A stretch of DNA of 64,000 bases from Variovorax sp. OV700. GTDB lineage: Bacteria > Pseudomonadota > Gammaproteobacteria > Burkholderiales > Burkholderiaceae_C. The DNA lies in NCBI RefSeq assembly GCF_900099805.1, contig NZ_FNDR01000004.1:186001-250000 (forward strand). Direction: 5' to 3'. Of this stretch, positions 1 to 9,531 are shown piece after piece. The notes beneath the pieces were generated by a model, which saw nothing but the letters and a program-made list of their open reading frames with translations, did not search any database and had not been told where the DNA came from. The position numbers were made by a program, and so were the translations under genes. Position 1 is the stretch's first letter. Each line of letters starts with the position of its first letter.

Positions 1-53
1 CGTTGTTCCTTGCAATTTCTTCGTCGCGGGGCGCTTGGGCTGGATCTTCGCGA

Positions 54-1232
54 TCACTTGCCGCGCAAGGCCAGAACTTCGGCCGGCTGCACCAGCTGGC
101 CCGTCTTGTTCGACCAGCTGTTCTTGGTATAGGTGGCAACGGCCGCGAGGTCGGTGTCGCTCAGCTGCTTCCAGGAGGGCATCGCGCCATTGTTCTGGCC
201 GTTGAGCAGCACCTGCAGCTGAACCTTGTGGTCGGCGTCAACGACCTTGGGGCTGGCATCCAGCGGCTTGATCGGGCCGGCGCCCTTGCCGTTGGCCTGG
301 TGGCAGGCCGCGCAGTTGGCGGCATAGACCTTCTCGCCGCGCGTCATCATGTCGGGCAGGGCCCAGACCTTGCCCGGATCGTCGAGCTTGGCCGCGGCTT
401 CCTTGCGCTTGCCGTCGACCCAGGCCGTGTAATCGGCGGCCGAGACCACCTTCACGTGGATGGGCATGTAGGCGTGTTCCTTGCCGCAGAGCTCCTGGCA
501 CTGGCCGTAGTAGTCGCCCACGGTTTCAGCGCGGAACCAGGTGTCGCGCACGAAGCCGGGAACCGCGTCCTGCTTGATGCCGAGCTGCGGCACGGCAAAC
601 GCGTGGATCACGTCGTTGGCGGTGGTGATGATGCGGACCTTCTTCTGGACCGGCACCACCAGCGGGTTGTCGACCTTGAAGAGGTAGTCGTCAGGCATAG
701 GGCCCTTGGCGCCGGCGTCGGACATGGCCCGCTGCGAGCTGTCGAGCGTGGAGATGAAGGCCAGGCCTTCGCCTTCGCCGTTCAGGTAGTCGTAGCCCCA
801 CTTCCACTGGTAGCCGGTGGTCTTGATGGTGAGGTCGGCGTTGGTGGTGTCCTTCTGGGCCACCAGCACCTTGGTGGCGGGCAGCGCCATCACGATCACG
901 ATGATGAAGGGAACGATGGTCCAGATGACCTCGACCACTACCGACTCATGGAAGTTGGCCGCCTTGTGGCCGACCGACTTGCGGTGCTTCCAGATCGAAT
1001 AGAACATGACCGCGAACACGGCGACGAAGATGACCGTGCACAGGATCATCATCACCGTGTGCAGGAAGTGCTGTTCCTGCGCGATCTTGGTGACACCAAG
1101 CGGAAGGTTCAGCTGGCGCACCGAGGGGCCGCCGGGCAGATCGTTGACTGCGTGCGCCGCGCCGCTGAAAGCCGCGCCGGCCGCCAGCAACAGATTCGCC
1201 GGCCTGTACTTGTTGCGCCAAATGCTCTTCAT
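54..1232 (-). CDS. coxB: Cytochrome c oxidase subunit II (aa3 type, with fused cytochrome c)
   Basis: Subunit II of the terminal oxidase; it carries electrons from cytochrome c through the CuA centre to subunit I. The 392-residue product has a signal peptide ending near A-A-H-A (about residue 27) and two membrane helices (about 57-82 and 98-120). The CuA ligands are H210, C245, E247, C249, H253 and M256. A C-terminal cytochrome c domain carries the haem motif CAACH at 307-311. An in-frame TTG lies 36 bases upstream, but the ATG at 1232 has a GAGAA ribosome-binding sequence about 10 bases before it and gives a cleaner signal peptide. Bases 1-53 end, on the minus strand, in AAGGAAC close to the window edge, which looks like the ribosome-binding site of the next gene, presumably ctaD. 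Confidence 0.96.
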   Translation of the reverse strand: MKSIWRNKYRPANLLLAAGAAFSGAAHAVNDLPGGPSVRQLNLPLGVTKIAQEQHFLHTVMMILCTVIFVAVFAVMFYSIWKHRKSVGHKAANFHESVVVEVIWTIVPFIIVIVMALPATKVLVAQKDTTNADLTIKTTGYQWKWGYDYLNGEGEGLAFISTLDSSQRAMSDAGAKGPMPDDYLFKVDNPLVVPVQKKVRIITTANDVIHAFAVPQLGIKQDAVPGFVRDTWFRAETVGDYYGQCQELCGKEHAYMPIHVKVVSAADYTAWVDGKRKEAAAKLDDPGKVWALPDMMTRGEKVYAANCAACHQANGKGAGPIKPLDASPKVVDADHKVQLQVLLNGQNNGAMPSWKQLSDTDLAAVATYTKNSWSNKTGQLVQPAEVLALRGK

Positions 1233-1289
1233 CGTGTTCACGTTTCTCAATTTTTTCAACAAACCCAACCGTGCAGCGCCGCGTGAGCC

Positions 1290-1754
1290 TCAGGCGCCAC
1301 GTAACGCCATGCGAATCTCGCGCGCCAGTGCGGCTCGCAACTCCGGGCGTACATAGCGCCCCACCCTGACCGATCGACCCTGACCCGAGACCTCGATCAG
1401 CGAACGATCGCCGGCCTGCGGTTCGATCCGCACCTGGTGCGGTAAAAATTCCGTGCGCTCGTAGTCCCCACCGTTCTCGAGCTCCACCACCAGCCGTCCG
1501 CCCTGCAGCGCGATCTTTTCGCCATCGGTCGCGTGCCGCGCGTACAGCATGAACGCGAAACCCACGGCGGCCAGTTCGAGCCAGGCAAAAGGCAGCACCA
1601 GCGGCGCGCCGAGTTGCCAGAACACCGTACCAATGCCGAGCGATGCCACGCACAGCGAGGCGTAGAGCCAGCCCAGCTGGCTCGGCGTCACCGAGCAGTT
1701 CCGCTTCAGGAACCATTGGATGCTCTGGCCTGAAACGGTGGCAAAACGAAACAC
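1290..1754 (-). CDS. DUF2244 family integral membrane protein
   Basis: Small membrane protein of unknown function, often found beside cytochrome oxidase genes. The conserved start of the family is visible (FRFATVSG, then a FLKRNCS-type segment), followed by two adjacent hydrophobic segments and a soluble C-terminal domain rich in basic residues ending in EIRMAL. I chose the GTG at 1754 because it puts FRF immediately after the initiator as in relatives. An upstream ATG at 1865 would add 37 residues of arginine-rich sequence that does not look like protein. It lies just upstream of coxB on the same strand and probably belongs to that operon; a role in oxidase assembly is only a guess from position. 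Confidence 0.75.
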   Translation of the reverse strand: MFRFATVSGQSIQWFLKRNCSVTPSQLGWLYASLCVASLGIGTVFWQLGAPLVLPFAWLELAAVGFAFMLYARHATDGEKIALQGGRLVVELENGGDYERTEFLPHQVRIEPQAGDRSLIEVSGQGRSVRVGRYVRPELRAALAREIRMALRGA

Positions 1755-1934
1755 GGAATTCGACACGGGCGAGTTCAGCAAATCGGTGCGTCGACGACCG
1801 GCCAACCCCTTGTCTCCACAGGATCGGACAGCCCTCGTTCGCGGAACAATACCCGCGAGTTTCACGCAACGGCGGATTGTAGCGGGTAGACACAGGCGGC
1901 CGCCCGCCGGATGCGCGCATGCGCACCCCGCCGT

Positions 1935-2849
1935 TCAGCCGCCGGGCCGGCCGCGCTGCAGCATCGAGCGCATCTCGCGCAGCGACACCGCGCTCTCGGC
2001 CGAAAGCGCCACGCGCGGCGCGGGCTTGAAGGCATGCCCATAGATGACTTCGAAGGTCAGCGCGATGCGCCCGCCACCCTCTGCGGCCGGCGCCAATTCG
2101 GGCAGCGCATGCTTCAGCGCCCGGTGCCATGCCTTGCCGCGAAGCGCCGGAAAGCGGGCCGGATGCAGGTTGCGCCCCAGCGTGCGCAGTTCGGCCAGTG
2201 CCGCCTCGGGCGTGGCCCAGGTAAGCACGATGCGTTCCATATCCATCACGGGCTCGGCGAAGCCGGCATGCACCAGCATGTCGCCCCAGTCGTGCATGTC
2301 GGTGTACTCGTGGCCCGCCGCCGGCCAGCCCAGGCGGGTGTGCAGCGCCCGCAGCTCGCGCACGGTGTCCGGGCCGAGGCAGGAGAACATCAGGAAGCCG
2401 TCCGTCGCCACCAGCCGGTGCCAGCGGGCGATGAGCGCCTCGGGGTCGGCCGCCATGTGCAGCGACATGTTGGCCCAGAGCAGGTCCACGCCGTCTTCGG
2501 GCGGCGGGTCGAAGCGCGCCTTGCCGCCCTGCCAGCGGCGCGCGCTCCACCAGGGCGCAGTCAGCGCCTCGCCGGTCTCGGCGGCCAGCGCCGCTTCGGG
2601 CTCGATCACGAAGCAGCCGGCCTCGCGATAGCGTTTGGCCACGAGTTCGTGCGCCTCGAGACCGCCGCGCAGGGGCGCCCAGTCGGCCCAGGTGCGGGGC
2701 TGCGCCTTGATCCACTGCAGGCGGTCTTCCATGCGGCGGCCGATTTCCTCGTGCAGCCAGGGCGAGCCGGCGGTGGGCGCGAGCCGGCTCCAGCGTGCAG
2801 CCGCCGTGGGGTCGATGGTCGGCGGTCTTCTTGCGGGGTCGGTGGCCAT
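1935..2849 (-). CDS. SAM-dependent methyltransferase, BioC-like
   Basis: The 304-residue protein resembles BioC-type methyltransferases, which methylate malonyl-ACP to start biotin synthesis. Visible features are the N-terminal ARWSRLA segment, a motif equivalent to the family's DLLWANMSLHM stretch at about residues 121-131, and the FSCLGPDTVRELR segment that follows. The glycine-rich SAM-binding loop expected near residues 60-85 is poorly recognisable, so activity is not certain. It is transcribed divergently from comF, with only 23 bases between the two start codons. The family assignment is fairly safe; the biotin role is inference, because no other bio gene is in the window. Confidence 0.7.
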   Translation of the reverse strand: MATDPARRPPTIDPTAAARWSRLAPTAGSPWLHEEIGRRMEDRLQWIKAQPRTWADWAPLRGGLEAHELVAKRYREAGCFVIEPEAALAAETGEALTAPWWSARRWQGGKARFDPPPEDGVDLLWANMSLHMAADPEALIARWHRLVATDGFLMFSCLGPDTVRELRALHTRLGWPAAGHEYTDMHDWGDMLVHAGFAEPVMDMERIVLTWATPEAALAELRTLGRNLHPARFPALRGKAWHRALKHALPELAPAAEGGGRIALTFEVIYGHAFKPAPRVALSAESAVSLREMRSMLQRGRPGG

Positions 2850-2872
2850 GGGGCCGTGAGTATATTGAGCCC

Positions 2873-3589
2873 ATGTTCAGCCGTTGGGCCGCCCGGCCTT
2901 TGACCTCTCTTCTTGCACGGCTGCCCAGCCAGTGCGAGGTGTGCCGCGCCTGGCCGTCGCGGCGGGTTTGCGACGCCTGCGTGGCCCGCTTCGCGCCGCC
3001 GGCCGCCCGCTGCGGAAGCTGCGCCCTGCCTGTCCCGGAAGGCGTTGCCCGGTGCGGCGAATGCGTGGGCGATCCGCCACCGCTCGACGCCTGCCTTGCG
3101 GCATGCAGCTATGCGTGGCCGTGGCCCGACTGCATCGCCCAGTTCAAATTCCGCGGCGAGGCCGGCTGGGCCGGCCCCCTTGCCACGCTGATGCGCAGCG
3201 TACCCTGGGTGGAACCGGCCCTGGAGCAGTGCGACACCGTGCTGCCGATGCCGCTCGCGCCCGCCCGGCTGCGCGAGCGCGGCTTCAACCAGGCGGCCGA
3301 ACTGGCGCGCCGGCTGGCGCCGGCCAAGACCGACGCCACGCTGCTGCTGCGCACCCGCGACACACCGGCGCAGATCGGCCTCGCACGCGCCGAGCGTCTT
3401 CGCAACCTGCAGGGCGCCTTTGCGGTGGAGCCCCTGCGCGCCAGCCAGCTGCAGGGCCGCCGCGTGGTGCTGGTCGACGACGTGATGACCACGGGCGCCT
3501 CACTGTTCTCGGCGGCCGCGGCGCTGCGGCTGGCCGGCGCGGCCCACGTCACGGCCGTCGTGTTCGCGCGAACCGATCCGCCGCGTTGA
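2873..3589 (+). CDS. comF: ComF family protein (amidophosphoribosyltransferase-like)
   Basis: ComF proteins combine a cysteine-rich zinc-binding N-terminus with a phosphoribosyltransferase fold and take part in DNA uptake or processing in competent bacteria. The 238-residue product has four CxxC-like pairs in its first 60 residues and the PRPP-binding motif VVLVDDVMTTGAS near residues 198-210. It also contains the RERGFNQAAELAR segment that is typical of the family. The ATG at 2873 starts directly before the zinc-binding region; an earlier in-frame start would add a low-quality extension overlapping the divergent methyltransferase. Biochemical activity in this family is not well defined. Confidence 0.88.
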   Translation: MFSRWAARPLTSLLARLPSQCEVCRAWPSRRVCDACVARFAPPAARCGSCALPVPEGVARCGECVGDPPPLDACLAACSYAWPWPDCIAQFKFRGEAGWAGPLATLMRSVPWVEPALEQCDTVLPMPLAPARLRERGFNQAAELARRLAPAKTDATLLLRTRDTPAQIGLARAERLRNLQGAFAVEPLRASQLQGRRVVLVDDVMTTGASLFSAAAALRLAGAAHVTAVVFARTDPPR

Positions 3590-3618
3590 GCGGCGCGCGC
3601 CGCCGCGACAATCGGCGC

Positions 3619-4080
3619 ATGTTCCATATCGTCCTGGTCCACCCCGAAATCCCGCCGAACACAGGCAACGTGATCCGTCTTGCGGCCAACACCGGCTGCG
3701 CGCTGCACCTGGTCGAACCGCTAGGCTTCTCGATGGACGACCGCCTGCTGCGCCGCGCGGGGCTCGACTATCACGAGTACGCCGAGATCAAGCGCCATGA
3801 GAGCTGGCAGGCCCTGCTCGACGGCGAACAGCCCGCCGCCGAGCGCATGTTCGGGCTCACCACGCGCGGCACGCGGGCCGTGCACGACGTGCGCTTCCAG
3901 CCCGGCGACTGGCTGGTGTTCGGCTCGGAAACCAGCGGCCTGCCGCCCGCGGTGCGCGAGACCTTCGCCGAGCCCCAGCGCCTCAGACTGCCGATGCGCG
4001 AGGGACAGCGCAGCCTGAATCTTTCGAATGCTGTGGCGGTGACCGTCTTCGAGGCCTGGCGTCAGAACGGATTCGGCTGA
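3619..4080 (+). CDS. trmL: tRNA (cytidine(34)-2'-O)-methyltransferase TrmL
   Basis: SPOUT-class methyltransferase that modifies the wobble base of leucine tRNAs. The 153-residue size is normal for TrmL. All three signature segments are present: the N-terminal HPEIPPNTGNVIRLAANTG, the central FGSETSGLP and the C-terminal SLNLSNAVAV that forms the trefoil knot. It follows comF after 29 bases on the same strand and may be co-transcribed. The ATG at 3619 fits the family N-terminus (MFHIVLVHPEIPP). Confidence 0.95.
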   Translation: MFHIVLVHPEIPPNTGNVIRLAANTGCALHLVEPLGFSMDDRLLRRAGLDYHEYAEIKRHESWQALLDGEQPAAERMFGLTTRGTRAVHDVRFQPGDWLVFGSETSGLPPAVRETFAEPQRLRLPMREGQRSLNLSNAVAVTVFEAWRQNGFG

Positions 4081-4116
4081 GCGGCTGCGCCCCGACGCCG
4101 CGGCTGGCGGCGAACT

Positions 4117-4578
4117 TCAGCGGTAGCGGCGCACCACCGACTCAGCCACGCAGGCCGGCTTGGCCGCGCCTTCGAGCTCGATCGTGGCTTCCCAGGTCAT
4201 CTGCAGGCCGTCGTCCGCAATGGGCTCGGCGGTGAGCAGCTTCATGCGTGCGCGGAGGCGCTTGCCCACCGGCACCGGCGACATGAACCGCACCCGGTTC
4301 AGCCCGTAATTCACGCCCATGCGCGACTCGGCCACCTCGAACGCGCTCTCGTAGAAGCGCGGCAGCAGCGACAGCGTGAGAAAGCCGTGCGCGATCGGGC
4401 CGCCGAAAGGGCCGGCCTTGGCGCGTTCGACGTCGACGTGGATCCATTGGTGGTCGCCCGTGGCCTCGGCGAACTGGTTCACCTGCTCCTGCGTGACGGT
4501 GATCCAGTCGCTCACGGCAACTTCCTGGCCGACGCAGGCGGCAAGATCCTGAAGGGTCTGGAATGTCTTTTTGGTCAT
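4117..4578 (-). CDS. MaoC family dehydratase (R-specific enoyl-CoA hydratase-like)
   Basis: Hotdog-fold protein of 153 residues. The hydratase motif is present: QFAEATGDHQWIH (catalytic Asp and His around residues 42-47) followed by GPFGGPIAHGFLTLSL. Members hydrate trans-2-enoyl-CoA or act on related acyl-CoAs, but the substrate cannot be read from sequence. The gene is convergent with trmL and divergent from the KefF-like gene, so it probably forms its own transcription unit. Start set at the ATG giving MTKKTFQTLQDL. Confidence 0.9.
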   Translation of the reverse strand: MTKKTFQTLQDLAACVGQEVAVSDWITVTQEQVNQFAEATGDHQWIHVDVERAKAGPFGGPIAHGFLTLSLLPRFYESAFEVAESRMGVNYGLNRVRFMSPVPVGKRLRARMKLLTAEPIADDGLQMTWEATIELEGAAKPACVAESVVRRYR

Positions 4579-4707
4579 GCGGGGCACTCTATCGCCAAGC
4601 TTGCCGGGCCGGCTGTCGGCATCGCGACACACCGCCCCGGCGCCTGACAAGGCGGCTCCGGTACCGCGCGGCCCGGGCAAGTGCCGATCTTGCGCTATGT
4701 TCGCGGC

Positions 4708-5451
4708 ATGACGACAACGACATCCACCGCCGGCGCAGACGGCATCTATGTGCTCGCGGCCCATCCGCATTGGCGCGATTCCCGCGTCAACCGGCAGCTG
4801 CTGGCGGCCGCGCGCGCGGTGCCGGGCGTCCAGGTGAACGACCTGTACGGCAGCTACCCCGACTTCTCGATCGACGTCGAAGCCGAGCAAGCGCGGCTTG
4901 CCAAGGCCCGCCTCTTGGTGCTGCTGCACCCCATCCAGTGGTATTCGGCGCCGCCGCTGCAAAAACTCTGGTTCGACGACGTGCTCAGCTACGGCTGGGC
5001 CTATGGCCGCGGGGGCACCGCGCTCCAGGGCAAGGACTGCTGGCTGGTCGCCACCACCGGCGGCCCCGATGCCAGCTACCACCCTCAAAGCTACAACCGC
5101 TACTTCTTCGATGCCTTCCTGCCGCCCTACGAGCAGACCGCCGCGCTCTGTGGCATGCGCTTTCTCCCGCCGCTGGTGTTCCACGGCGCGCGCAGCGCGA
5201 GCGACGCCGAGGTGGCGGCGCACGTCGATGTTTTTGCCCAGCGGCTCGGCAGCTATCCCCAGTGGCCGGAACTCGAGGAGCTCGACGCCTGCGTGGCCTG
5301 CCCTGTTCCCGAAACCGACCGCCCGGCAGAGCTCGACGACGCGGACAAGGCGGCGTCCGCCGCCTTCTACTCCGCGACGGCCCGGGGCCTCGCTTCCATG
5401 TCCGCCGCCAACGAAGAAAACAACAACAACAACGAAAAAGGCACGGCCTGA
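4708..5451 (+). CDS. kefF: KefF-like NAD(P)H-dependent quinone oxidoreductase
   Basis: Flavodoxin-fold oxidoreductase that serves as the ancillary subunit of glutathione-gated potassium efflux channels. The sequence shows the N-terminal VLAAHPHWRDSRVNRQL, the HPIQWYSAPPLQKLWFD segment and GWAYGRGGTALQGK, all characteristic of KefF/MdaB proteins. The C-terminus ends in an unusual acidic and Asn-rich tail (five consecutive Asn). The stop codon lies two bases before the start of kefC, so the two are almost certainly co-translated. An in-frame GTG at 4681 is possible, but the ATG at 4708 is preferred. Confidence 0.88.
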   Translation: MTTTTSTAGADGIYVLAAHPHWRDSRVNRQLLAAARAVPGVQVNDLYGSYPDFSIDVEAEQARLAKARLLVLLHPIQWYSAPPLQKLWFDDVLSYGWAYGRGGTALQGKDCWLVATTGGPDASYHPQSYNRYFFDAFLPPYEQTAALCGMRFLPPLVFHGARSASDAEVAAHVDVFAQRLGSYPQWPELEELDACVACPVPETDRPAELDDADKAASAAFYSATARGLASMSAANEENNNNNEKGTA

Positions 5452-5453
5452 GC

Positions 5454-7292
5454 ATGGAACACGCACCCGCCTGGCTGACCAGCAGCCTGATTTACCTGGG
5501 GGCCGCCGTCCTGGTGGTGCCGCTTTCCAAGGCCATGGGCCTCGGCTCCATCATCGGCTACCTCGTGGCCGGCATCGCCATCGGCCCGTGGGGACTCGGG
5601 CTCGTTTCCAGCGTGGAAGACGTGCTGCACTTTGCCGAGTTCGGCGTGGTGCTGATGCTGTTCCTCGTGGGCCTCGAATTGGAGCCCAAGCGCCTGTGGA
5701 ACCTGCGCCGGCCCATCTTCGGTTGGGGCGCGGCGCAGGTGCTCTGCTGCGCCGCAGTGCTGTTTGCCGTGGGCTGGGCCGCGGGTGCCGAATGGCGTGT
5801 GGCGCTGGTGGCGGCGCTCGGCCTCGCACTTTCGTCCACGGCCATCGCGCTGCAGGTGTTCGGCGAACGCAACCTGCTCCGGACGCCGAGCGGCCAGGCG
5901 GGCTTTTCGATCCTGCTGTTCCAGGACGTGGCGGCCATTCCCATCCTTGCGCTGCTACCGCTGCTGGCGGGCGCCACGGCGGCCGAACAGTCGCTCAGCG
6001 GGCTCGACCGCACGCTGGAAGGGCTGAAGATCGTCGGCGTGATCGCCGGCATCATCCTCGGCGGCCGGCTTGCCTTGCGCCCGCTGCTGCGCTGGATCGC
6101 ACGCAGCGACACGCCCGAAATCTTCACCGCCGCCGCGCTGCTGCTGGTGGTGGCCATCGCCGCGCTGATGCAGTTCGTGGGCCTGTCGATGGCGCTGGGT
6201 GCTTTTCTTGCCGGCGTGCTGCTGGCGGAAAGCGAATACCGGCGCGAACTCGAAACCGACATCGAGCCCTTCAAGGGCCTGCTGCTCGGCCTGTTCTTCA
6301 TTGCCGTGGGCATGTCGATCAACTTCGGCGTGCTGATCGCGAGCCCCTGGCTCATGGCACTGCTGGTGGTCGGCTTCATGGCCGTCAAGCTGGCGGCGAT
6401 CTACGCCCTGGCCAAGGCCATGGGCCTCGCCTACCAGGAGCGCCCGGTGTTCACGCTGCTGCTGGCCCAGGGCGGTGAGTTCGCGTTCGTGGTGTTCCAG
6501 GCCGCTGGGCCCGATGTGCTTCCGCCCGAAATCACCTCGCTCCTGATCGGCGCGGTGGCGCTGTCGATGCTGCTGTCGCCGCTCCTCCTAGTGCTGCTCG
6601 ACAAGTTCGTGCTGCCGCGCTACAGCCGCAACGGCGGCACGCAGCTGGAAGAGATTTCCGAGCAGCAGGACGCCAAGGTGCTGATCTGCGGCTTCGGCCG
6701 CTATGGCCAGATCGTCGGCCGCATGCTGATGTCGCAGGGGCTGCGCGTGACGGTGCTCGACCACGACGCCGACACGGTCGAAGGCCTGCGGCAGTTCGGC
6801 TTTCGCGTGTTCTACGGCGACGCCACCCGGCTCGACCTGCTGCGCACCGCGGGCGCCGGCACGGCCAAGGCCATCGTCGTGGCGGTGGACGACATCGAGC
6901 AGTCGCTGGAGATCGTCGATCTTGTGAAGGAGCACTTTCCGCAGGCGCACATCATCGCGCGGGCTCGCAACGTGAACCATCTCTTTCAGCTGCGCGACCG
7001 CGGCGTCACCGAGGTCGAGCGCGAGGTGTTCGAATCGTCGCTGCGCAGCGCCCGCTCGGCGCTCGAAGCGCTGGGCTGGCCGGCCCACGAGGCGCGCGAA
7101 ACGGCGTTGCGCTTTCGCCGCCGGAACATCCGGCTGAGCGACGAGATGTACCCGCACTACAAGGACCGCGCCAAGCTGATCGCAGCCAGCAAGGCGGGCC
7201 GCCAGCAATTCGCGGAACAGATGGCGCGCGAGCGCGCCCTGCGCAAGGAACGCTCGGGGTGGGATGAGGAAGTGGTGGAAAAAGAGGCCTGA
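5454..7292 (+). CDS. kefC: Glutathione-regulated potassium-efflux system protein KefC
   Basis: CPA2-type K+/H+ antiporter that protects cells from electrophiles by acidifying the cytoplasm. The 612-residue product has a dozen or so hydrophobic segments up to about residue 380. A Rossmann-type RCK/TrkA_N domain follows, with the nucleotide motif CGFGRYGQIVGR near residues 410-420 and the acidic strand end VLDHDADTVEG. The C-terminal tail is charged and probably regulatory, as in KefC. Length matches the family. Pairing with kefF immediately upstream supports the KefC rather than a generic Na+/H+ antiporter assignment. Confidence 0.93.
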   Translation: MEHAPAWLTSSLIYLGAAVLVVPLSKAMGLGSIIGYLVAGIAIGPWGLGLVSSVEDVLHFAEFGVVLMLFLVGLELEPKRLWNLRRPIFGWGAAQVLCCAAVLFAVGWAAGAEWRVALVAALGLALSSTAIALQVFGERNLLRTPSGQAGFSILLFQDVAAIPILALLPLLAGATAAEQSLSGLDRTLEGLKIVGVIAGIILGGRLALRPLLRWIARSDTPEIFTAAALLLVVAIAALMQFVGLSMALGAFLAGVLLAESEYRRELETDIEPFKGLLLGLFFIAVGMSINFGVLIASPWLMALLVVGFMAVKLAAIYALAKAMGLAYQERPVFTLLLAQGGEFAFVVFQAAGPDVLPPEITSLLIGAVALSMLLSPLLLVLLDKFVLPRYSRNGGTQLEEISEQQDAKVLICGFGRYGQIVGRMLMSQGLRVTVLDHDADTVEGLRQFGFRVFYGDATRLDLLRTAGAGTAKAIVVAVDDIEQSLEIVDLVKEHFPQAHIIARARNVNHLFQLRDRGVTEVEREVFESSLRSARSALEALGWPAHEARETALRFRRRNIRLSDEMYPHYKDRAKLIAASKAGRQQFAEQMARERALRKERSGWDEEVVEKEA

Positions 7293-7409
7293 CCGTGTAG
7301 TTTGTCTCGAATCGCGCAAGCAGTCTCCGGTTCAGAGTTTTGGCGCTCGCATCGCCGCATAGCATTCCTCTTGCGCTGCCGTTCTTCAGCGACTTCAGGG
7401 AGCCTAAAA

Positions 7410-8618
7410 ATGGGCGATTTCAGACACCAGGCCGACCAGAGCCTGCCGCCGCGCTATGGCAATTCGCCCGGTGCCGACTACTTTGGCGGGGCCAGCCAGA
7501 TCCATCCTGCCAGAGGCAGCCGGCCCGATCTGTACGGCACCATCCTGCCCAACGGCGAACGAGTCTACAAGCTCGATGCCCAGGTGGCGGCGCACTACAC
7601 CATCCACCAACAGCTCTCCGACCCGCAGGTGCCGCGCACGACGGGCGCCAATTCCTACGCGGACTCCATCGCCCATCGCCACGACATCGAATGCTGGTAT
7701 GCCGCCGACCAGCGCGACCGCATGCTGCAAGGCCACAAAGAGTTCGAACGCCCCGGGCGTCCCGGCGAATACCGTACTTGGGCCGAACTGGGCAAGTGGG
7801 AGCAATCCACCAACAAATTCGCGCTGGCTGCCGACGCCCGCTACCACGAGATCCGCACCACGGCCGAAATCGAGTTTCTGCACGGCCTGCAAGCCTGGAA
7901 GCCCGAAGGCGCCGCCGCCAACTACTTCAAGGAAAAAGGCGTGCTCGGGTTTGAAGCGCTGGCGGGCACCTACCCCCCGGCCTCCCGCGAGCGCGTCTTG
8001 GGCGAAATGCCGGCCTTGCGCGACAAGGGCGGCGGCGTGGACTTCTTCCTCCCCTCCATCGGGGGGCATGCGATCGGGGCTTTGGGCCTCAAGAAGACCG
8101 AGTTCGAACGGTTCTCCACCCTGCCCCTGACCGACCGCGAGCGCGACTTTTTTCACCCCAGCATCGACAGCATCAAGCAACATGGTGCGCCAGTGTGGGA
8201 GCCGAACCCGAATTACCCGGCCAACCAGGCGGGCGCAATGGATCATGGCCGTTTCAAGCTGGGCTATACCGACGAACAAGGCCACCACGTCGAGAAGGTG
8301 CTCGACCTCGATCAAGGCCGGCGCTTCACCGCCACGACGAGCGACCGCGTGACCGGCCAGACTTTGAGCACCGAGACCAGGACACCGACGGGGCCGCTGG
8401 TGGCGCAGAACTATTTCACGCCAAGCTACGCTGTTGAACGCGCGATGGGCAAGGGCATGTGGTCAGCCAAAGCTCGCTGCCCGAGGGCAAGAATGACCAT
8501 CCGCGGGTGGATGGCAGCCCCTTGTATCAGGAGGCGCTCAGGGATTTGGAGGCAAAGTATCTGGAGATCAAAAACCGTCCCGAACCTGAGCGTCGGGCCG
8601 TCATCGATGACGTGGTAG
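7410..8618 (+). pseudogene. Large unrecognised protein, 5' part of a frameshifted gene
   Basis: I do not recognise this protein. It opens with MGDFRHQADQSLPPRYG after a good AGGGAG ribosome-binding site and stays in a plausible frame until about base 8452 (about 347 residues). After that the reading becomes Arg/Trp-rich nonsense. The sensible sequence continues one frame away (reading GQGHVVSQSSLPEG) into the piece ending at 9076, so one base appears to be missing within 8445-8455. Read through, the product would be about 555 residues: soluble, without signal peptide, ending in a Gln-rich tail. The lipoprotein just downstream makes an effector/immunity arrangement possible, but no catalytic motif is visible. 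Either a recent pseudogene or a sequencing error. Confidence 0.6.
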
Positions 8619-9076
8619 CCGACATCGATGCCCAACGTATGCAAGCCCAGCAGCACTACCTCGCCAAAGACCATCCGCTGCATGTGACTCCGACGCCGCA
8701 CCCGCACGACAAGCCAGCGCAGCAGCAAGCACAGCCAATCCAGGCACTGCCCCCGGCCGTCGAGCCAAAGACCACGACAACACCTGCTGCCGCACAAGAT
8801 CAGCCGCTGGCCGCCTCCATTACCCCCAAAAGCTCCGTTGGCGACAGGTTCAATGCGCTAGCCGATGCCATCAAGCGAGGGGACGACAAAGCCTATGACC
8901 GGGTGATTGAGGCGCACCAGGCTTCGCCCGAATGGCAGAAGTTTCAGCAGCAAAGCATGGAGTACGAACAAGCCCAGATCGCGCAGCAGCAACGCGAACG
9001 CGAGCAGCAACTTGCCGCCCAGCGGCTGGAAGAAGCGCAGCAGCCGCAACAGCGCGGGCCGGCGATGGGTCGATAG
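8459..9076 (+). pseudogene. 3' part of the frameshifted large protein (Gln-rich tail)
   Basis: Continuation of the gene starting at 7410, read in the -1 frame. It carries SLPEGKNDHPRVDGSPLYQEAL, a Pro/His-rich linker, then GDRFNALADAIKRGDD and a strongly Gln-rich coiled segment (QQQREREQQLAAQ) up to the stop. Taken alone it would start at a GTG with no ribosome-binding site, so it is unlikely to be an independent gene. The domain plan (variable N-terminus, conserved helical region after an SPLY motif, Gln-rich end) recalls VirD4-interacting XVIPCD effectors of antibacterial type IV systems, but the match is loose. Confidence 0.55.
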
Positions 9077-9087
9077 AGGGGCATGCA

Positions 9088-9531
9088 ATGAAGAACACTT
9101 TGCACAAATGGATTGCCGCCGCACTGGCGGCGCTGACGCTGGCGGGCTGCGCCATGGTGGGATACGGTGAATGCTTCAGCCGCTGTGGGGGCAATATTGC
9201 CGAGTATTCGTACTATGGGGCGCCGGCCGATCCGACGCGTGGGGCGCTGTGGGGTGAGTCAATAGTTTGGAACCAAACCAAAAAGTACACCATTTTGGGC
9301 TTTGTCACGCTGGATCGCATTGGCGAGCCGCCGGGCGCGAGCAAGGTCGATGCAAAAGCCTATGTGCCCGACCTGAGCGCGCAGCAGGCCCGGGGCAGCG
9401 CCTGGTTCAGCACCACGTTTGGCTATGACTACATTGATCCAGCCACCTTACAGTCAAAAGAAGGGCGCATCCCCCTTATACCCCCCCCATACCACCCGGC
9501 ATCTACAGGTCGACCGTCCAAGCCAGCGTAG
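9088..9531 (+). pseudogene. Hypothetical lipoprotein, 5' part (frameshift in a C8 tract)
   Basis: The product begins with a clear lipoprotein signal: KK/HK positive start, hydrophobic stretch and lipobox LAGC at residues 17-20. It then has a short Cys-containing segment (GECFSRCGG). A GAGGGG ribosome-binding site precedes the ATG, 12 bases after the upstream gene. The frame ends at 9531, but at a run of eight C (9481-9488) the -1 frame continues sensibly as IPPGIYRSTVQASVVRDVFF into the 9531-9800 piece. One lost C would explain it. The intact protein would be about 237 residues and periplasmic. No family recognised; an immunity role for the upstream protein is speculative. Confidence 0.6.

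Noticed and set aside
946..2874. Long minus-strand frame spanning coxB, the DUF2244 gene and the BioC-like gene
   Set aside because: Arg/Gly/Ala-rich out-of-frame reading of three recognisable genes, without any motif of its own.
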